Positions 17,401 to 25,144 of a DNA stretch of 64,000 nt are shown piece after piece. A program made the position numbers and the translations under genes. How positions within the stretch are numbered: the stretch's first letter is position 1; the number at the start of each line of letters is the position of its first letter. Below the pieces are notes generated by a model that saw nothing but the letters and a program-made list of their open reading frames with translations, was not told the DNA's origin and did not search any database. Source of the DNA: Flavobacterium cheniae (GTDB lineage Bacteria; Bacteroidota; Bacteroidia; Flavobacteriales; Flavobacteriaceae); assembly GCF_004363695.1 (NCBI RefSeq), contig NZ_SNZC01000001.1, positions 618,431 through 682,430 on the forward strand. Reading direction: 5' to 3'.

Positions 17401-17539
17401 TCTTAGGAATGAAAATCGAATAGAAAATATTATTACTTTCAATTCTATTTTGCTCATTCAAAGGTAAATACTGATACCCCAAACGCATTAAATGTAATAA
17501 GGCTGGTATTTTTACACGAGAATCTTCGTTGAATTTCAT
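14465..17539 (-). CDS. hsdR: Type I restriction enzyme motor/nuclease subunit HsdR
   Basis: This 1024-residue protein has an N-terminal PD-(D/E)XK nuclease with Asp near 119 and FIEVKK near 131-136. An SF2 translocase follows, with Walker A TQGSGKT near 317-323, DEAHRSYNP as the DEAD-box motif and later helicase motifs (ALTGTPLL, LLTGFDAKRLKKLYLAR, QTLTRVNRPYKKYQYGYVVDF). A helical C-terminal domain docks on the methyltransferase. It cleaves unmodified DNA after translocation. It is the first gene of the ten-gene minus-strand operon; its ATG (17539) lies about 30 nt from a well-formed promoter at 17571-17601. Length and motif set are complete. Confidence 0.95.
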   Translation of the reverse strand: MKFNEDSRVKIPALLHLMRLGYQYLPLNEQNRIESNNIFYSIFIPKISALNGITEQEAQRILDEINLELDYEDLGKKFYERLTSTSGVKLIDFENFSNNEFHVTTELTCKSEDEEFRPDITVLINGMPLAFIEVKKPHNQEGVIKERTRINQRFKNKHFRRFANITQLLVFSNNMEYEDGIVEPIFGAFYATPAYENVNFNYFREDADYPVQQKLKDIDDKTENELLKDNNLIVIKNSPEYITNKQSNTPTNRILTSLFSKERLKFILQYAIVYVEEEVTGKVAYQKHIMRYPQLFATQAIATKIDTGQNKGIIWHTQGSGKTALAYYNVKHLTDYYAKKQVIPKFYFIVDRLDLLIQASSEFANRGLKVKQVNSKQDFIADLKVVGAIHNDSGVPEITVVNIQKFSEDAIANKDISYDINIQRVYFLDEAHRSYNPKGNYLANLINSDRSAVIIALTGTPLLKEVAKEYDSKMLFGNYFHKYYYNMSIADGYTLRLIREQIEGNFKMEMKEVMDQIKVLQGDISTRQIYAHPKFAQPLLDYIVTDLIKFRREQQDTSLGGMVVCDSANQAKELFRLFEEKYGEQETDASILMAAEPPERYGNHDEPKLTAALILHDENDKAIRKELISTYKKGKVDLLFVYNMLLTGFDAKRLKKLYLARVIQDHNLLQTLTRVNRPYKKYQYGYVVDFADISKAFDRTNKMYFDELQEQLGDEMEMYSHLFKTEEEIQQEIQEIKETLFHYDTQNRELFSQQIAQLTDKNELLRLIKALRTAKELKNIIAVNGYEALDGVADFDIWNRLLLEAQSRLDNLNFVDSIGNEEASANLLNTALEDVIFQFIKVDESELVLADEFKNILRKTRESLQNNFDQIDPQFVSLREELERIFKKKNLSEVTQADMIENMHLLQKIYEQAKELNRKNALLKAKYINDEKYTRIHKRLSEKGTLNAKEMQLHNALMQVKQHVDNKLEGQEDIMKNEAFFKRYLLQLVVQEFKKNENIPLDFSTTETINNLIVNEYLQQYQYR

Positions 17540-17570
17540 TTATTAATTTTAAATATGTAGTATAAACCCT

Positions 17571-17601
17571 CAAACATAACGAAAAAAAAGGGCTTTTGCA
17601 A
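17571..17601 (-). promoter_or_regulatory. Bacteroidota-type promoter for the defence operon
   Basis: On the minus strand, TTG at 17601-17599 and TATGTTTG at 17578-17571 are separated by 20 nt. This fits the Bacteroidota sigma-factor pattern of a -33 TTG and a -7 TAnnTTTG. The -7 box ends 31 nt before the hsdR ATG. No comparable promoter was noticed in the short gaps between the downstream genes, so this one may drive all ten. The -33 box touches a perfect inverted repeat at 17602-17643. Confidence 0.65.
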
Positions 17602-17643
17602 CCCGTAAAAATACCTGATTTTCAAACCAGGTATTTTTACGGG
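17602..17643. repeat. Perfect 16-bp inverted repeat upstream of the defence promoter, possible operator
   Basis: CCCGTAAAAATACCTG at 17602-17617 and its exact reverse complement at 17628-17643 are separated by 10 nt. The right end is followed by G-rich sequence rather than a T tract, so a terminator is unlikely on the plus strand. Sitting directly upstream of the -33 element of the hsdR promoter, it could bind a dimeric regulator. It could equally be a dispersed genomic repeat; I see no second copy in this window. The rest of 17540-17839 contains nothing else I can assign. Confidence 0.6.
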
Positions 17644-17839
17644 GGTACCTTCTAGAGCTAAAGTAAATATTGGGATTGATAAAAAAATGTGGAAATCCGT
17701 AAACAGGTCATTCTTTTATTTAATTTAATATTTTAATCTACTTTTTAGAATAATTTTTAAGATGTAGATACATTAAAAAAATTCAATCAAAAGGAAATAA
17801 TTAATCCTTTTTTCGTGTTTTTATAGATATGATTCAAAA

Positions 17840-18265
17840 ATGAAAAGTCAATTTACCGTAGGTCAGATAATTCGATACAAAAAACAAAGAAGATCTCTTT
17901 TGGAAGAAGATTTTTATTTTGTGGTGTTAGGATTCAAAGGTCAATCTTTATGGATTCAAGTTCTAAATACAAATCCACAATATAAAGCTGGATGTTGTAT
18001 TATACCTGAATCGGAAGATGATTTTGAACCTATTGAAATCTATGGTTATCATTTCATTAATTCAGAAGTTTTACTTTATGAATCCTATACTGATGAAATT
18101 GTAATAGGTGCCATTACTTATGTAGAAGATATAGATAATCCTATAACTTTTTATAGGTCAAAGAATGGTCTTGAATCTAATGTAACCTTTGGAATGGGTG
18201 ATGATAGTTATCCTACTTTACAAGGTAAACTTCTTGTAGAATTTCCAGATGTTTTCTATTCATAA
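17840..18265 (+). CDS. Hypothetical soluble protein, 141 residues
   Basis: I do not recognise the family. The protein is acidic, soluble and without a signal peptide. It begins with a beta-rich segment (FTVGQIIRYKK, FYFVVLGFKGQSLWIQVL) resembling small SH3-like barrels and has many aromatic residues. It stands alone on the plus strand, divergent from hsdR across a 300-bp gap. ATG at 17840 is the first in frame. The location invites a link to defence regulation, but nothing in the sequence proves it. Confidence 0.6.
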   Translation: MKSQFTVGQIIRYKKQRRSLLEEDFYFVVLGFKGQSLWIQVLNTNPQYKAGCCIIPESEDDFEPIEIYGYHFINSEVLLYESYTDEIVIGAITYVEDIDNPITFYRSKNGLESNVTFGMGDDSYPTLQGKLLVEFPDVFYS

Positions 18266-18402
18266 AACATTTTAAAGATATTAGTGCTTTTTTAAACGAA
18301 TTAAAACATTTTCAAACGTTTTTAATTTAATTAAACATCTAAATATCAAAACACTATACTGCTTTACTTGTATAGAAACGTGAATCTATATGAATACTTT
18401 AA

Positions 18403-18831
18403 TTATATCTTTTTCTCTAAGTAATCTTTAGCTTCACTATAATTATCAAAAATCCATTCTGTATCAGTAGCTTTTAATTTACTATTCATTCCATTTAGTA
18501 AAGTTCCTATTGAATTACTACAATTATCACCAATTATTACGACATTATGAATATCACTTTCTACACCTATATTGAATACTTTTTCTATAAGATCTCCCCA
18601 ATTATATTCAAGTTGTGAAAAATCAAGAATAATTCCAAAAGGATCATATAATTTACAACCTAATTCACCCTTTGCAAACATATATTTAGCATCATCATTT
18701 CCTTGAGAACCATCACGATATTTTCCAATGTATTTGATTACAAGTATTTTTTTATAACTTTCTATACTAGATTGATCTAAAAAATATTTTACATTAATTG
18801 AACTTAAATTTTCAGGAAATATTTCTATCAT
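18403..18831 (-). CDS. Hypothetical soluble immunity-like protein, 142 residues
   Basis: Small soluble alpha/beta protein with no signal peptide; family not recognised. A central segment GIILDFSQLEYNWGDLIEKV is followed by VVIIGDNCSN and a C-terminal helix (NYSEAKDYLEKKI). This resembles STAS-like or immunity-type folds found in Bacteroidota toxin-immunity clusters. It is the first of a long same-strand run of small unrelated genes. An immunity role is an inference from size and context only. Confidence 0.55.
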   Translation of the reverse strand: MIEIFPENLSSINVKYFLDQSSIESYKKILVIKYIGKYRDGSQGNDDAKYMFAKGELGCKLYDPFGIILDFSQLEYNWGDLIEKVFNIGVESDIHNVVIIGDNCSNSIGTLLNGMNSKLKATDTEWIFDNYSEAKDYLEKKI

Positions 18832-18872
18832 AAGGTTTAATTTTAGGGGATTATAGAATACATATTTTTATT

Positions 18873-19328
18873 CTAATTATGATATTCTAATTTAAAGAAA
18901 TCAGGATACTTTTCATCATTATTACTATTCCAACTATTAAATGTAAAATCTTCTAACTTACTTTTTAAATCAGAATGTAAATTTAAATTGGACTGTTCAC
19001 AAAATGCTAAAATAGTAACAAAACCAACAATTGTTGGATTGGTGTCGGTTGCAATTCTACCTTCTACTTTTTTAATCTTAACCTTCCATTTTTCATTACT
19101 CAGTGAAAAGGCAAATTCTAACCCTTTTATTGTAGCTTTTTTCCAATGCTCATATCCATTATTTGGAACACTTTCAATGTGTCCCTGCGTAATCCAACCT
19201 TCACCAGAATAATCTTCAATAATTTCATTATCAGCATCACTCCTACTTACTTCAAGATTTACTATTGCAAAAAATGGTTTTCCATTTTTTACTTTAAAAA
19301 ATTGATAGTCCAAATTATCATTAATCAT
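18873..19328 (-). CDS. Hypothetical soluble protein, 151 residues
   Basis: No family recognised. Soluble, with an N-terminal beta hairpin (QFFKVKNGKPFFAIVNLEV) and a W-rich middle (GEGWITQGHI, EHWKKATIKGLEFAF) resembling small immunity or SUKH-like proteins. The ATG at 19328 is the only good start. It lies 41 bp from the preceding gene on the same strand and may be co-transcribed with it. Base composition is like its AT-rich neighbours. Confidence 0.55.
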   Translation of the reverse strand: MINDNLDYQFFKVKNGKPFFAIVNLEVSRSDADNEIIEDYSGEGWITQGHIESVPNNGYEHWKKATIKGLEFAFSLSNEKWKVKIKKVEGRIATDTNPTIVGFVTILAFCEQSNLNLHSDLKSKLEDFTFNSWNSNNDEKYPDFFKLEYHN

Positions 19329-19418
19329 AAGTTGTATTTTGCTGTGATCAAAAGTAAAGTTTTACTTCCGAAATATATTAGGTAAGTACATAGTCAAAAA
19401 TTTTTGTTCTTATTTTTT

Positions 19419-20111
19419 TTAGCTTATCCACAATAGAGATTGGGTATAATATTCCCATCTTCCATTTCTTTTCAAATAAACATATATAGAGCTATTAGCT
19501 AATAAATAATCTGCAGATCTTTCAACATGTATAATTGCAACTGATTTATTTTTATCGAAAATTGGAATTGAGCAACTAGAATTTCCTTTTCCATATAATG
19601 TTTTATAATTTGTCCAGTAATCTTTACCATTGCTTTTTTCTAATTGATCAACTTTTTTCAAATCTGAAGGAGTTAAAACCCAAAATCCTTTTAGTTTAGT
19701 TTTATCCCAAAGCTTGGTTTTCTTATCCAATTGATTTATCAAATATTCTTTATTTTCAACATTTACAATAGTGTCTGGTAATTCATCAATTAAATTAATA
19801 AAACTATCTCCATGAGGTATTGAAAAACACATTAGCTTTCGAAATTTTAAAGAATCTTTTGTAACATTTTCAATACTTTCATTTGAATAAATTTCATTCA
19901 TGAAGTTATAAATATCATTATCCGAAATTACTTTTCTTGAATTCTTTAAAACAGTATAAGAGCCATTAATATAATTGTGAGTATATTTATATATATGATT
20001 TGCAAAGGCTACTATAGCTATAAAAGCAATACTCATAATTAAAATATTCCACTTATAATTTTTATTCCTTTTTTTCTTTAAAAATCTCACAATTAGCTTT
20101 TTTATGAACAT
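19419..20111 (-). CDS. Hypothetical single-pass membrane-anchored protein, 230 residues
   Basis: A very basic N terminus (KKLIVRFLKKKRNKNYKW) precedes one hydrophobic helix (ILIMSIAFIAIVAFA) near residues 24-38, so the protein should be inner-membrane anchored with a periplasmic C-terminal domain of about 185 residues. No enzymatic motif is visible. The C-terminal part, with VAIIHVERSADYL and VYLKRNGRW, is strand-rich. It lies about 25 bp downstream of the WG-repeat gene stop on the same strand. Confidence 0.55.
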   Translation of the reverse strand: MFIKKLIVRFLKKKRNKNYKWNILIMSIAFIAIVAFANHIYKYTHNYINGSYTVLKNSRKVISDNDIYNFMNEIYSNESIENVTKDSLKFRKLMCFSIPHGDSFINLIDELPDTIVNVENKEYLINQLDKKTKLWDKTKLKGFWVLTPSDLKKVDQLEKSNGKDYWTNYKTLYGKGNSSCSIPIFDKNKSVAIIHVERSADYLLANSSIYVYLKRNGRWEYYTQSLLWIS

Positions 20112-20136
20112 TCAACCCAAACTGTAATGAATTTAA

Positions 20137-22035
20137 TTATTCATTATAAGGATCCATAATTCCGTTTGGATAATATTCTAGTCTATTCCAAAATTGTCCA
20201 GGATTTATACTACCTTCATATTCATTACTATAAACAATTATATTTTTCTCTTCCGTTTCATTTTCATTACGATTTGTGATCATTAATTCAATTCTGAATT
20301 TTGTTTTGAAACCTCCAGAATAAATAGGTGTTTTAAAACTCCAATAATTATTTCTTTCAAGAGTCAGAGTATGATAACTGTTTCCACACCAACTATTCGG
20401 TAAATATTCAATATCTTTCCATATACCATCCTCATCTTTTGCTTGAACTTTCATATACAATCTACTATCCTGTGCTGAGAAATTAATTTCTTTATTAGTT
20501 AAATTTGAAAGTGTAACATTATAAGCGTTAAAATTGCTGAAAATTGTATCCTTTGAATCTACATGAACAATAAGACTTATTTTTTTGTTTGGAAATTTTT
20601 CATTCTTAATTTTCTTAGGGATATTTCTTGAAGTTCCATAACCTCCCAAATCGTTTTTATTTGGTTTTGAATAAGCACTAAAATAACCTCTATTCATAAA
20701 ATCAATATCAAGATTTTTTAGTTTTAGTTCTTTTGATTCTATTTCTTTCCAAATAATTTCACCCTTTTCATTAAAATAGACTAATTTATCGTCAATGGAT
20801 GTTTTTAATATACCATTTTTAAAACCTTCTACATCAAATTCTTTCAACTTTGGTTCAATTATAGTAATACCATTAATATTAGCAACACCCCATAATGTTG
20901 TTTCTTCATCGTTTTCAATCCCATAATAAAAATAACCATTAACGACACCAATCTCATTAATCAAATCATATTTAGGATTTACAATGTAATTTCCATTTAT
21001 ATCAATAATACCAAACTTTACATCATTACTAACAATCGCATAATTGTTTACGAACCCATTTCCTGAAATTTTTTTATATGTATTATTACCTATTTTATTT
21101 AAATTAGTATCAACAATTTTATAATCTCTGTTACTATCTAAAATAAAAGCTCTTCCACAAGAAAAATCTCTTAACCTTTCATTAATTGTATCATTTAAAA
21201 CAATTTTTCCTGTTTTATTAATATAACCATCGTAATAATTATAACTGGTTTCGCTTAATTTTTTCTTTATTGAAATTTTACCAATCCCATCATTAAAATA
21301 ATCAGGTAGTAAATACTTACCAGTATATTTTTCTTGAAATAATAAATTTCCTTTATCATCAATATACCCGTAAATTTCATCATTCGAATCTGTATTTTTA
21401 AAATATACCTTTGCTATTCCATCATTATAATCGTTAATTTCAATAAATTTATTGAAAGGCACTATTAAATTTCCAGTAATATCAATTACTGCAGGTTTAT
21501 GAATTAAATGATTTCCATTTTGAGAGATTTCTTTATTGGTAACTATCGCAACACCATTTTTAAAATTAGTAATTGAGCTATAAATTGTATCAATAACTAA
21601 GTTATTAGAAACAAGATTTAAAACCCCTTTTTTATCAGATGCTGTTGAAACAATAGCAAGGTCTTTATTTACAAATTCTAGAGATGTATATTTTTTACTA
21701 ATAACAATTTTTCCATTTTTATCAATAAAAAAAGGGGTTCCTTTTAAAAATACTTTAGCAATCCCATTATAAAAATTGAAAGCTAAATCATATTTTGGCT
21801 CGATTACATATTTTCCTTCGGAATCAATAAAACCATATTTATCATACTCTCTTACAGAAGCTAAGCCTTCAGAAAAATCATAACCAACGGTATAATTTGG
21901 TTTAATTACTATTTTACCATAATTATTGATATAACCAATTTTATCATCTTCTATGATTCTAATCAAATCATTTGATTGAGCAAATAGATTTATTTGAAAT
22001 AAAGTTAGAATCGAAACTAATATAATCTTATGCAT
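20137..22035 (-). CDS. Secreted WG-repeat protein
   Basis: The start is placed at ATG 22035, which gives a clean signal peptide (MHKIILVSILTLFQINLFAQ); the frame also has an ATG 25 codons upstream at 22110. The mature protein contains many degenerate WG beta-hairpin repeats of the form IGYINNYGKIVIKPNY, GFIDSEGKYVIEPKYD and GIIDINGNYIVNPKYD through about residue 440. A separate beta-sandwich-like C-terminal domain follows. WG-repeat proteins are common Bacteroidota surface or periplasmic proteins of unclear function and sometimes accompany toxin-immunity loci. At about 632 residues it is the largest product in this run. Confidence 0.8.
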   Translation of the reverse strand: MHKIILVSILTLFQINLFAQSNDLIRIIEDDKIGYINNYGKIVIKPNYTVGYDFSEGLASVREYDKYGFIDSEGKYVIEPKYDLAFNFYNGIAKVFLKGTPFFIDKNGKIVISKKYTSLEFVNKDLAIVSTASDKKGVLNLVSNNLVIDTIYSSITNFKNGVAIVTNKEISQNGNHLIHKPAVIDITGNLIVPFNKFIEINDYNDGIAKVYFKNTDSNDEIYGYIDDKGNLLFQEKYTGKYLLPDYFNDGIGKISIKKKLSETSYNYYDGYINKTGKIVLNDTINERLRDFSCGRAFILDSNRDYKIVDTNLNKIGNNTYKKISGNGFVNNYAIVSNDVKFGIIDINGNYIVNPKYDLINEIGVVNGYFYYGIENDEETTLWGVANINGITIIEPKLKEFDVEGFKNGILKTSIDDKLVYFNEKGEIIWKEIESKELKLKNLDIDFMNRGYFSAYSKPNKNDLGGYGTSRNIPKKIKNEKFPNKKISLIVHVDSKDTIFSNFNAYNVTLSNLTNKEINFSAQDSRLYMKVQAKDEDGIWKDIEYLPNSWCGNSYHTLTLERNNYWSFKTPIYSGGFKTKFRIELMITNRNENETEEKNIIVYSNEYEGSINPGQFWNRLEYYPNGIMDPYNE

Positions 22036-22184
22036 ATTAAAAAAATTATAATTCAATATAATAACATGATTTTTAAAATAATATTTTATTGAGGAAAAGT
22101 AAAATTGCAATTATTATTTTAACTGTTTGAAATGAGAATAAAAAAATTAATCTAATGTTTTAAATCATTTCATTCCACCAATTT

Positions 22185-22811
22185 TTATGATACTACATTT
22201 AAAATCACAATAATTTCACCATTTTTTGCTCTGTAAATAGAAATTTCAGATAAATCCATATCAGCAATATCATGCCCCCAAATTCCATATTTACCATCGG
22301 TTATATTCCTATTAGCCATCTTTGTTCTTTTGTTAATTGGAATTGTTTTAATAGTTGCTGTTTTTTCTTCTTCCGCAAAAAGTAAATAATAATGCTTACT
22401 AATTTCCATTAACAATTGCCCTCTAGAAAAACCTTTATTCGATTTAAGAACGAATTCATATTGATTTGTTAATGGATAATCGATAATTATTTTGATTTTA
22501 TTCTCAGGAATAATAATAACGTCTTTTTGATCTAGAAGTGGTAAATCATTTTGTGGATTTTCTATATCTGCCCAAGGGATATATCCATCTTCAAAATCTA
22601 TTTTATTATCTGTCTTAACTTTAAACTCAAACCTAGAAATAAATTCTCCTATGTCATTATAACTTTTTTCAGTTGACTGTTTTTCTCTTTCAATTATAAC
22701 TTCAATAGGGTTTTTCGAATTAACTTCTGAATTTGAATTTTCTTTTGATTGTCCTTTACAATTCAAAAATGAAATTAATATGGTAGTCGCAATTAGATAT
22801 TTACTTATCAT
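22185..22811 (-). CDS. Hypothetical lipoprotein, 208 residues
   Basis: The N terminus MISKYLIATTILISFLNCKGQ is a lipoprotein signal with the lipobox Cys at residue 18. A Ser/Asn-rich linker and a soluble domain with alternating strands follow. No known domain recognised. The protein ends with a strand-rich segment (EISIYRAKNGEIIVILNVV). It stands alone with gaps of about 50 and 150 bp to its neighbours. Likely located at the cell envelope. Confidence 0.6.
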   Translation of the reverse strand: MISKYLIATTILISFLNCKGQSKENSNSEVNSKNPIEVIIEREKQSTEKSYNDIGEFISRFEFKVKTDNKIDFEDGYIPWADIENPQNDLPLLDQKDVIIIPENKIKIIIDYPLTNQYEFVLKSNKGFSRGQLLMEISKHYYLLFAEEEKTATIKTIPINKRTKMANRNITDGKYGIWGHDIADMDLSEISIYRAKNGEIIVILNVVS

Positions 22812-22860
22812 GTTTGTTTAGTTTATATTTTAATGAAAGTAGCTAAAATAGTAAGATTTA

Positions 22861-23229
22861 TTATTCCAATATGTTATTTTTAATCAAAGAATCCAATTCT
22901 GCTTCGTATTTTTTTCTCCAACCCATTCCGTTTCTAGAATTTAGATATTTTTCAATTTCATTATTATACATGTCAATTCCTCTTATAGTTGGACCATTTA
23001 AAGTACAGCCAACATATGATTCATGAAATCCATATTTTTCCTTTAATCCAATACAAGGAACGCCACACGGATGACTTAAAAGCTCTGTTGTTACAATTCT
23101 TGCAGAATCTCTCCATGCATCAATTTTTGCAGTCAAATAATTAAATCTATTAAAGAATCCTAATTGCCAAGATATTATTGTAATTATTAAAATTACTATT
23201 CCGAGTTTTATTTTTACATTTCTAGTCAT
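22861..23229 (-). CDS. Hypothetical small membrane-anchored protein, 122 residues
   Basis: One N-terminal hydrophobic helix (IKLGIVILIITIISW, about residues 6-20) is followed by a soluble domain with three cysteines in the middle (HPCGVPCIGL, then YVGCTL), which may form disulfides outside the cytoplasm. The C terminus is helical and charged. Family not recognised. Same strand as its neighbours, with a 49-bp gap to the lipoprotein gene. Confidence 0.5.
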   Translation of the reverse strand: MTRNVKIKLGIVILIITIISWQLGFFNRFNYLTAKIDAWRDSARIVTTELLSHPCGVPCIGLKEKYGFHESYVGCTLNGPTIRGIDMYNNEIEKYLNSRNGMGWRKKYEAELDSLIKNNILE

Positions 23230-23306
23230 TTGTTACTCTCTAACTACTATTTATATAGATCTATGAAATCCAAGTTGTTTTGTTAATTTCTTCTCTATTT
23301 ACATTA

Positions 23307-23849
23307 TTAAATATGTGTGTGAACAATACATATTTCAAAACCTAATTTTTGTTGGAACTCCTCAATAAAATCTTCTTTAAATTCAGGCCAGTTCCAAAAA
23401 GTGAACCCGATATTGCTAAACCCCCATTGAGGCTTAAAACTATAGTTGTTTATTTCAGTTTGATTTCCACAATTTGAACAGGTCAAATTATTAGTCTTAT
23501 GTTCAAACCAATCGTCTAAAAAATCCCAAACATCAGATACAATATTTACTTTACAGTTTGGACAAATACATTCATCCATTCCATTTTGGCCAGTATGAAA
23601 AATTTGTCGTTTACTAGTAATTTCAAGGCCATTCACAATTAAATCAAATGGAAGATATTCGCTTTGCTCGACTATCTCAATAGCTCCTTCAGAAATTGCA
23701 TATCCTTTATCTGAACTTAAAATACAATCCGAAATTGATGATTTAATAATGTTTTTAGACACCAACCATTCTAAAATTTCTCTCGCTTTTATTTCACTAT
23801 CTGGATATACAGATTTTTTTGGTACTATTGAAATGCTGTGACTACTCAT
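23307..23849 (-). CDS. Hypothetical zinc-ribbon protein, 180 residues
   Basis: Two CxxC pairs (ECICPNCKV and LTCSNCG), separated by about 28 residues, form a zinc ribbon in the middle of the protein. The C-terminal FSNIGFTFWNWPEF segment is aromatic-rich. No signal peptide, so cytoplasmic. Proteins of this layout occur among Bacteroidota immunity-like genes, but I cannot name the family. The ATG at 23849 has no competing upstream start. Confidence 0.55.
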   Translation of the reverse strand: MSSHSISIVPKKSVYPDSEIKAREILEWLVSKNIIKSSISDCILSSDKGYAISEGAIEIVEQSEYLPFDLIVNGLEITSKRQIFHTGQNGMDECICPNCKVNIVSDVWDFLDDWFEHKTNNLTCSNCGNQTEINNYSFKPQWGFSNIGFTFWNWPEFKEDFIEEFQQKLGFEICIVHTHI

Positions 23850-23993
23850 TTTGCATATTATATAAGTTTACAATTTACTTTTGACGTATATTCTTGGTCA
23901 AGGTAATTTAGTAAATATTAGGTTAATTAAACTAACTATAGTTAGATATAAAAAAAAACAACGAAGTTATTCATGCTAAATGTATTTATAAAT

Positions 23994-24368
23994 TTATTTG
24001 ATTTTTTGAAGAGAGTTTTCATATACTTCATCAATATCTTTAAATTTAGAAATTATTTTATGGACATTTCCATTAATTTCTGTGATTTCAAATCTTATTG
24101 TATCTTGATGTTCAATATTGAAATCTAAATTACTCAGTACTTTTCGATTGTAAATTTCATACGAACATGGTGAAGTCCATTTTATATTGTATTGAACTAC
24201 AATATTAGAATCATTCAAATATTCAGTTTGATAAATTTCATTTCTTACGATTGTGTGAATAGTTCCATCAATCCCTTTCAATTCGAAAGTTCCAATTTTT
24301 AAATTTTTACAATCTTTTTCACATGAAATAATTAAAAAAGAAATTAATATTAAAAAATAGTGTTTCAT
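23994..24368 (-). CDS. Hypothetical lipoprotein, 124 residues
   Basis: The N terminus MKHYFLILISFLIISCEKDC is a lipoprotein signal with the lipobox Cys at residue 16. A short beta-rich domain (GTFELKGIDGTIHTIVR, DTIRFEITEINGNVHKIIS) fills the rest. Unknown function. Its start lies only 25 bp from the attC-like element at 24394-24526, so its upstream boundary may be a recombination junction. Confidence 0.6.
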   Translation of the reverse strand: MKHYFLILISFLIISCEKDCKNLKIGTFELKGIDGTIHTIVRNEIYQTEYLNDSNIVVQYNIKWTSPCSYEIYNRKVLSNLDFNIEHQDTIRFEITEINGNVHKIISKFKDIDEVYENSLQKIK

Positions 24369-24393
24369 TTTTATTTGATTTTATTTAAATCGC

Positions 24394-24526
24394 ATTTAAC
24401 GGTTTGCAGATTTGCGATGGGCGGGTTTTTCAGCACAAATGTTCATTCGAAGACTTGAGCTTTCGGCTGCAACTAATCTGTCTACGAAGCACGAAACCCC
24501 ACCTATTGCAAATGTGCTGTTATGAG
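24394..24526 (-). repeat. attC-like imperfect inverted repeat after the 24536-25120 gene
   Basis: The outer arms 24398-24428 and 24494-24522 are imperfect complements with single extrahelical bases (TTTGCAGATTTGCGATGGG against CACCTATTGCAAATGTGCTG). They flank a 65-bp middle. On the minus strand the far end reads GTTAAAT, which matches the integron core site GTTRRRY, and the near end reads ATAAC. Size, asymmetry and location directly after a gene stop match integron attC sites. The segment is richer in G+C than its neighbours. The near-end core site is imperfect and no integron integrase lies in the window. Confidence 0.55.
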
Positions 24527-24535
24527 GTCTTTTTT

Positions 24536-25120
24536 TTATTTCTTGTCGGGGTCAATCAGTTCTATCATGTTGTAAAGTACTTCTGCACTGTCAACTGGCA
24601 CATTGCATCTGTATTTGTCTGCTAAACTTATGTCAAGCATTTGTCTTTCAAATTTCATTGCATCTTGTCCTTTAATGTCCGCTCGAATAAAGACTTTATT
24701 GTCTTTTTGGAAAAAGCAAAAATTGTAGTCGTGTTGATGGCTACGATTAAACTTAAATTGTCTAAAGGAGAAATAATATTTGTTGTCATAAGTGATTAAG
24801 AAATCATTTTCTCCATACTCGTTTATCATAATGTCTTTTGCTTTGCCGTCAAACAAGACTGTATATTTTTCTCTCCTGCTAAATAAATCCGCGTCTGTCG
24901 AACGGTTAATGGTGTTGACACTAATTCCAAATTCAATTTTTACTTTGTCCGAGGTCAATGGGACATCTACTGTCACATTGATAGAATTATTGTCCCAAAT
25001 TGCGTAGTAGTCTTTGTTGATTTTCCTAAGACCAAGTCCGCCAAGAATGAGAATAAAAAGTCCTGTTATGATTAATATTCGTCTTTTCACTTTTCTGTCT
25101 AACGTTTTAGCATGCCGCAT
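24536..25120 (-). CDS. Hypothetical membrane-anchored protein on a cassette-like insert, 194 residues
   Basis: A basic N terminus is followed by one hydrophobic helix (ILIITGLFILILGGLGL, about residues 15-31), then a soluble domain without recognised motifs. The first codons overlap GTTAGAC at 25097-25103 (minus strand), a perfect GTTRRRY match, and the stop is followed by an attC-like inverted repeat. The ATG at 25120 therefore lies in the upstream junction; GTG at 25090 is an alternative start. Codon use is richer in G+C than neighbouring genes (Gly, Arg, Asp codons ending in C or G), a sign of separate origin. Confidence 0.6.
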   Translation of the reverse strand: MRHAKTLDRKVKRRILIITGLFILILGGLGLRKINKDYYAIWDNNSINVTVDVPLTSDKVKIEFGISVNTINRSTDADLFSRREKYTVLFDGKAKDIMINEYGENDFLITYDNKYYFSFRQFKFNRSHQHDYNFCFFQKDNKVFIRADIKGQDAMKFERQMLDISLADKYRCNVPVDSAEVLYNMIELIDPDKK

Positions 25121-25144
25121 AACTTGTATATATAGTAGTTTTTA

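Noticed and set aside
17602-17643. Terminator for hsdR or the divergent gene
   Set aside because: It lies upstream of both genes and has no T tract after the stem on either strand.
24404-24625. Short plus-strand reading frame opposite the 24536-25120 gene
   Set aside because: It overlaps the attC-like repeat and the antisense of a better gene, and its translation has no protein-like pattern.
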